Shown here: piece by piece, positions 6,623 through 9,495 of the stretch
Numbering within the stretch: the first letter of the stretch is position 1
Layout: each line of letters begins with the position of its first letter
DNA from: Chlamydiota bacterium
Lineage (GTDB): Bacteria > Chlamydiota > Chlamydiia > Chlamydiales > SM23-39
DNA length: 9,495 nucleotides
Direction of reading: 5' to 3'
NCBI GenBank assembly: GCA_027449725.1
Contig: DAIDLB010000198.1
Span: forward strand, 1-9,495
Program-made: the position numbers and the translations under genes
The notes under the pieces: generated by a model
The model's database searches: none
Seen by the model: the letters and a program-made list of their open reading frames with translations, nothing else
What the model was told of the DNA's origin: nothing

Positions 6623-7617
6623 AACAAGCGGGCTCTTCACTTCTCCTTCCGCAAAAGGAGCGGATCCCCCAATGGAGCCGCAAGAAGAGGGTCATTGTCC
6701 TGGCGGGACCGACCGCGTCGGGCAAAACGGAGCTTTCCCTCCTTCTCGCCCAGGCGATTGGAGGAGAGATCATCTCGGCCGATTCGATGCAGGTCTACCG
6801 CGGCCTCGATATCGGAACGGCCAAAGCGTCCCCGGAAGAAAGAGCTCTCATCGCCCACCACATGATCGATATCTGCGATCTGGAAGAGTCCTTCAATGTC
6901 GCCCAATACTACGAAGAAGCGACGCAGGCGATCCGGGATATCATTTCCAGAGACAATGTGCCGATCCTCGTCGGCGGCTCCGGATTTTACATCCATTCCC
7001 TTCTATACGGCCCGCCGGCCGGCCCCCCCTCGATCCCCGAGGTGCGAGAGCAGCTCGAAAAGCAGGTCGCGGAGCTCGGCGTCGAAGTGCTCTACGAGCG
7101 GCTCCAAATGCTCGACCCGGACTATGCCGCGACGATCTCCGAACATGACCAGCATAAAGTCGTCCGCGCTTTAGAGATCATGGCCCTCTCGGAAAGACGG
7201 GTGAGCGATTTTCCCAAGTCCTCCGCGAAAGAAGAGCGGGAGTATGACTTCCGCTGCTGGTTCGTCTACTACCCGCGCGAAAAGCTCTACGCCCGCATCG
7301 AGATGCGCTGCGAGGAGATGATCCAAAAGGGCTTTTTAGACGAGGTCAGAGAGATGGACGCCCGAGGACTCCGCCTCAACTCCTCCGCCTCCCAGGCGAT
7401 CGGCTACCGCCAGGCGCTCCAATTCCTCGACAGCAGGCAAACCAAAGAAGACCGCGAGCAGTTCCTCGCCCAATTCAAAAAGGCGTCGCGTCAATACGCA
7501 AAACGGCAGTTCACCTGGTTTCGGAAAGAGCCGCTCTTCCGCTGGCTCAATATCGAAGAGCTCGATCAGGAAAAGCTAAAAGAACTCATTCTGCAAGATT
7601 TCGAGCAGGGGAATTAG
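6619..7617 (+). CDS. miaA: tRNA dimethylallyltransferase MiaA
   Basis: A 332-residue protein that transfers the dimethylallyl group from DMAPP to N6 of A37 in tRNAs reading codons that begin with U. The P-loop GPTASGKT is at 30-37, and the segment DSMQVYRGLDIGTAK starts at 55 with the catalytic Asp. HHMIDI, LVGGSGFYIH (about 117-126; most homologs have GGTGFY), QAIGYRQ, and the tRNA-binding SRQYAKRQFTWFRKE near the C-terminus are all present. The protein carries about 20 extra N-terminal residues before the P-loop strand. No other in-frame ATG is available, and the ATG overlaps the rsbV stop, which suggests coupled translation with a weak ribosome binding site. It is the last gene of the conserved operon. 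Confidence 0.96.
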   Translation: MKQAGSSLLLPQKERIPQWSRKKRVIVLAGPTASGKTELSLLLAQAIGGEIISADSMQVYRGLDIGTAKASPEERALIAHHMIDICDLEESFNVAQYYEEATQAIRDIISRDNVPILVGGSGFYIHSLLYGPPAGPPSIPEVREQLEKQVAELGVEVLYERLQMLDPDYAATISEHDQHKVVRALEIMALSERRVSDFPKSSAKEEREYDFRCWFVYYPREKLYARIEMRCEEMIQKGFLDEVREMDARGLRLNSSASQAIGYRQALQFLDSRQTKEDREQFLAQFKKASRQYAKRQFTWFRKEPLFRWLNIEELDQEKLKELILQDFEQGN

Positions 7618-7687
7618 GAATTTTTCGGCTTTCTATTTTAAAATTATTTCTATCTGATTGAATAAATCGTCATCTTTGCTTAGGATT

Positions 7688-7733
7688 TCCTGTTCTTTTC
7701 AGCCGCCTTTGCGTCTAAACACAAAAAACAGGA
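7688..7733 (+). promoter_or_regulatory. Possible antiterminator stem competing with the downstream terminator
   Basis: TCCTGTT (7688-7694) and AACAGGA (7727-7733) are perfect 7-bp reverse complements. The pairing encloses the upstream arm of the terminator-like stem (7700-7706) while leaving that stem's downstream arm outside, so the two structures cross and cannot normally form together. That geometry is used in attenuators. It could also be coincidence in a 150-base gap. Confidence 0.3.
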
Positions 7734-7766
7734 CGGAGACGGTCGATAAGCGGCTGTGATTTTTTT
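7700..7766 (+). terminator. Putative intrinsic terminator after miaA
   Basis: CAGCCGC (7700-7706) pairs perfectly with GCGGCTG (7750-7756). An inner pair, CGTCT (7712-7716) with AGACG (7737-7741), extends the structure. A run of seven T (7760-7766) begins three bases after the stem. The loop is long for a classic terminator, so efficiency is uncertain. It separates the miaA operon from the gene A/B array, and its T tract ends only 25 bases before the inferred gene A start at 7792. Confidence 0.5.
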
Positions 7767-7786
7767 ACAAACTTCAAAATGGAATC

Positions 7787-7994
7787 GACAAATGTTTTTG
7801 GAAGGAAAACGCTATTGGCCGAGGGGTTAGCAATGCGGCAAATTGGGTAGGAAGTAAAGTTGTAGAAGGTGCATCGACAATAGGCGGCACTGCTCTGAAG
7901 CTGGCGGATGTTGCTGTTGATGTAATTCGCGATAATCCTGTAACGCGCATCGCGACAGGCGGTAAAGCTGTAGGTAAAGCCGCCATCGATATTT
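7787..7994 (+). repeat. Direct repeat, copy 1 (5' end of gene A)
   Basis: This segment aligns with 9285-9494 in the same orientation. From GACAAATG the offset is 1498 bases, changing to 1500 after about 7805, so copy 1 lacks two bases relative to copy 2. A hand count over 7851-7990 against 9351-9490 gives 106 identical bases of 140. Exact blocks include GAAGTAAAGT and TGCTCTGAAG. Confidence 0.85.
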
Positions 7995-8053
7995 TTCATC
8001 ACCAAAAAAGACAGGGCGTCATCACCGGCCTCTATCAGGATGGTGCGGAAATT
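7792..8053 (+). pseudogene. Frameshifted 5' part of gene A, copy 1
   Basis: Comparison with the second copy identifies ATG at 7792 as the ancestral start: MFLEG here against MILEG at 9290, both preceded by GACAA. After GGAAGG copy 1 is two bases short, so the ATG frame runs out at a TAG (7828-7830) after 12 codons. The reading frame homologous to copy 2 continues in another register, NAIGRGVSNAANWVGSKV and so on, open from 7760 through 8623 with no usable ATG. The region encodes an Ala/Gly/Val-rich N-terminal domain ending in IRDNPVTRIA and an H-H-Q-K-R basic patch. It could be a true inactivating mutation, phase variation, ribosomal frameshifting over GGAAAAC, or a sequence error. The Shine-Dalgarno is weak (GGA at 7781). 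Confidence 0.65.
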
Positions 8054-8623
8054 GTGAAGACAGCAGCAAAGGAAATAGTCAGCTCGACTTCATTGGAATT
8101 CCGTTCTTTTGTGAGTGTTGCAGCAAAATCTGCGGCATGTTTTGGAATCGCCGGTGGAGCGCTTTATGTTACTGAACCGGTTTTTGATGGCTATAATAAA
8201 TCCTGCTCCGGTTTTACTGAAAGTCTTGAGTGTGTTCTCCGCGCAGGGCAGATGGTTACTGTAACCGTAATTTTTGTTGGGTCTTTAGTCGGTGCGGGTA
8301 AAGCACTATATTCATATTGCCAGAATCCAATCTTAAGACCTGTTCTTGAGACTGCTGGAAAGACTGTCGAATGTGCGGAAAAGGCTGTAGCTGCTTTGAA
8401 TGAGGGTGTCTATGATGGTCTTGCTAATACGCCGGCAAGAAAATACACACCCAACGCTCCTCCGAGAGCTATGCCTAACTTAATGGCTGCTGGCAATACT
8501 GCGGTTATAGCTGCAATGGTGGCTTCTGCGGCTGTGGCGGGAGATAGTGTTGCATTTCCTCTGGTTGCGGCGACTTACGCAGGTTTTTCTCTCAGGAATG
8601 TCTTGAAAAGCTGGATAGGCTGA
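8054..8623 (+). CDS. Gene A copy 1, remaining open frame: putative multi-pass membrane protein
   Basis: I do not recognise the family. From the GTG at 8054 the frame gives 189 residues, but it is the continuation of an upstream frame (see 7792), so 8054 is only a fallback start with a poor ribosome binding site. Numbered from that GTG, there is a hydrophobic segment at about 19-40, a loop with two Cys (51 and 60), and a second hydrophobic segment at 66-86 followed by YCQNPILRPV. A charged Ala/Glu/Lys helix and a Pro-rich linker follow (about 126-141), then a long Ala/Val-rich hydrophobic segment at about 147-182 that could form a hairpin. Closely spaced hydrophobic pairs are typical of chlamydial inclusion-membrane proteins, but several other membrane families look similar. 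It is lower in G+C than the operon. Confidence 0.55.
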   Translation: MKTAAKEIVSSTSLEFRSFVSVAAKSAACFGIAGGALYVTEPVFDGYNKSCSGFTESLECVLRAGQMVTVTVIFVGSLVGAGKALYSYCQNPILRPVLETAGKTVECAEKAVAALNEGVYDGLANTPARKYTPNAPPRAMPNLMAAGNTAVIAAMVASAAVAGDSVAFPLVAATYAGFSLRNVLKSWIG

Positions 8624-8646
8624 GTGAGGGGTGATGGTTATTTGTT

Positions 8647-8676
8647 GCGTTCAGATTTCTTAGTCACCACGAACGC
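8647..8676. repeat. 6-bp inverted repeat between genes A and B
   Basis: GCGTTC (8647-8652) and GAACGC (8671-8676) are exact reverse complements with an 18-base spacer, in the 100-base gap between gene A copy 1 and gene B. It may be a weak terminator stem, though no T run follows, or an operator-like site. It is short enough to be chance. Confidence 0.25.
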
Positions 8677-8723
8677 TTGCAATTATTTGAGATAATGATT
8701 TTGTAATAGTATAAGGAATTATC

Positions 8724-9293
8724 ATGAACAATTCGGTTTTACAAGACATCAATGTTCTTTCGTTAGGACAAAATTCAGTTGGAATGCCTGGAGAAAATGA
8801 AGCTAAGGCGTCATATCTTATTCATTGCAGACCCAGCGATCTGCATCAGGCGCAAATCGCTGCTCGCAGCCGATTTCGTTTAGATAAGATCGTTAATCAG
8901 ATAGCAAAGATTTATTTGGGGATTTCTCTGTTCAATTATTTTTGTCGTCCATATTGCTCCCCGATTTGTACTCCACTAGAATGGTTGAATGCACCCGGAG
9001 CCTGTGGTTCTGATTTTGCTCACACAGCCTTCTCAATTGCATTAGTTGGAACAATAACGATAACATGTGGAGTGACAGGCGCATATGTTTTGAATAGTCT
9101 GACGAATCCTATTACGAGACGGATATTTGGAGAGGATAATTTATTTGGAACACCTCGAGAATTAAAAGAAATCGCGACGGCAGTTTTCAACGATTCTCTT
9201 ATGCGTGAAGTCATTGGATCAAGTTCACCGGTTGAAACGGCATTGAATGATGCGATTTTAAGCGCGTCAGGGGTGCGCGGAGGCGACAAATGA
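8724..9293 (+). CDS. Gene B: unrecognised putative membrane protein, possible distant paralog of gene A
   Basis: A 189-residue protein of no family I recognise. The start ATG at 8724 has AAGGA 6 bases upstream. The N-terminal 55 or so residues are polar without a signal peptide. A short hydrophobic stretch at about 60-73 runs into a Cys-rich loop (Cys 74, 78, 82 and 94), then a strong hydrophobic segment at about 101-126 followed by NPITRRIFG at 128-136 and a helical, acidic C-terminus. Gly119 to Asn128 with N-P-I-x-R matches the same spacing in gene A (Gly82 to Asn91 from the 8054 start), suggesting distant homology. The Cys cluster could be disulfide-bonded or bind metal, but nothing proves either. 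G+C is clearly lower than in the operon. The stop overlaps the next ATG (ATGA at 9290-9293). Confidence 0.7.
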   Translation: MNNSVLQDINVLSLGQNSVGMPGENEAKASYLIHCRPSDLHQAQIAARSRFRLDKIVNQIAKIYLGISLFNYFCRPYCSPICTPLEWLNAPGACGSDFAHTAFSIALVGTITITCGVTGAYVLNSLTNPITRRIFGEDNLFGTPRELKEIATAVFNDSLMREVIGSSSPVETALNDAILSASGVRGGDK

Positions 9294-9495
9294 TCTTGGA
9301 AGGGATTAATGCCATCGGTCCAGGAGTTTGTGGTGCGTCAAACGGGGTAGGAAGTAAAGTTATAGAAGGTTCTCCGGTGACCAGCGCCACTGCTCTGAAG
9401 CTGGGGCATATTGCCGTTGAGATGATTCGCGAGAATCCTGCCGCGCGAATCGCGAAAGGCGGTAAGGCCGGAGAAATATCTGCTATTGATATGCA
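9285..9495 (+). repeat. Direct repeat, copy 2 (5' end of gene A, continues past window)
   Basis: Second copy of the segment at 7787-7994, same strand, cut by the window end. It keeps a full reading frame from the start codon, so it serves as the reference for the frameshift in copy 1. Confidence 0.85.
9290..9495 (+). CDS. Gene A copy 2, partial: intact start of the repeated membrane-protein family
   Basis: ATG at 9290 overlaps the gene B stop and has an excellent GGAGG (9279-9283) 6 bases upstream, so translation is probably coupled to gene B. The 68 visible codons begin MILEGINAIGPGVCGASN and continue GVGSKVIEGS, TALKLGHIAVEMIRENPAAR, then IAKGGKAG. This matches gene A copy 1 (NAIGRGVSNAANWVGSKVVEG, TALKLADVAVDVIRDNPVTR in pieces) over its length. 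The frame is open to the window edge. The membrane segments found in copy 1 would lie beyond the window. Function is unknown. Confidence 0.75.
   Translation, partial: MILEGINAIGPGVCGASNGVGSKVIEGSPVTSATALKLGHIAVEMIRENPAARIAKGGKAGEISAIDM

Noticed and set aside
7715..8005. Minus-strand open frame of 96 codons
   Set aside because: It is antisense to the gene A frame, whose plus-strand reading is supported by the repeat at 9290. The minus product has no recognisable features.
8687..8715. TTGAGA-17-TATAAG as a gene B promoter
   Set aside because: The -10 overlaps the gene B Shine-Dalgarno and the transcript would begin almost at the ATG, so the ribosome binding site would be lost.
1..9495. tRNA or rRNA genes, CRISPR arrays, insertion-sequence transposases
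   Set aside because: I looked on both strands and saw no cloverleaf with a CCA end, no short regularly spaced repeats and no transposase motifs. The only direct repeat is the gene A duplication.

Overview
The window looks like a piece of a chromosome from the phylum Chlamydiae, probably an environmental (amoeba-associated) lineage rather than Chlamydia itself. The strongest sign is a single reading frame that fuses MurC to D-Ala-D-Ala ligase (Ddl), an arrangement typical of Chlamydiae. Next to it lie murG, an FtsQ-like gene, cutA, an anti-sigma-factor antagonist and miaA, a set I recall, from memory, as also clustered in Chlamydia. The core genes are G+C rich (35 of 60 bases at 3301-3360 by hand count), which is high for a chlamydia, so the exact family is left open.

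Layout. (1) Positions 1-577 are accessory sequence. A minus-strand gene that may belong to DUF4365 runs off the left edge and starts at 128. A near-consensus sigma-70 promoter (227-255) fires rightward into a poorly interpretable open stretch (256-577). I see no clear signal in 129-226. (2) 578-1327 encodes an unrecognised protein with a Gln-rich N-terminus, possibly the C-terminal remnant of a larger protein. (3) 1352-7617 is a tightly packed plus-strand operon: murG, murC/ddl, ftsQ-like, cutA, khpA, rsbV-like, miaA. Gaps are at most about 40 bases, and three junctions are 4-base ATGA overlaps that suggest translational coupling. The operon combines the last cytoplasmic step for lipid II (MurG), UDP-MurNAc-L-Ala and D-Ala-D-Ala supply (MurC/Ddl) and a division protein (FtsQ), followed by RNA, regulatory and tRNA-modification genes. 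(4) 7618-9495 is lower in G+C (25 of 60 at 8281-8340, 17 of 60 at 8881-8940). It holds a small tandem family of putative membrane proteins: gene A copy 1 (7792-8623, broken by a frameshift near its start), gene B (8724-9293) and gene A copy 2 (9290 to the window end).

The most interesting part is the right-hand region. The start of gene A is repeated about 1.5 kb downstream at roughly three-quarters DNA identity. The repeat shows both the original start codon and a 2-base loss in copy 1. A and B share a hydrophobic segment followed by a G-x9-N-P-I-x-R signature, so all three genes may be diverged paralogs. Two overlapping, mutually exclusive hairpins with a T tract precede the array, and a small hairpin masks the ribosome binding site of khpA.

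Family assignments rest on motifs read by eye. No database search was possible.
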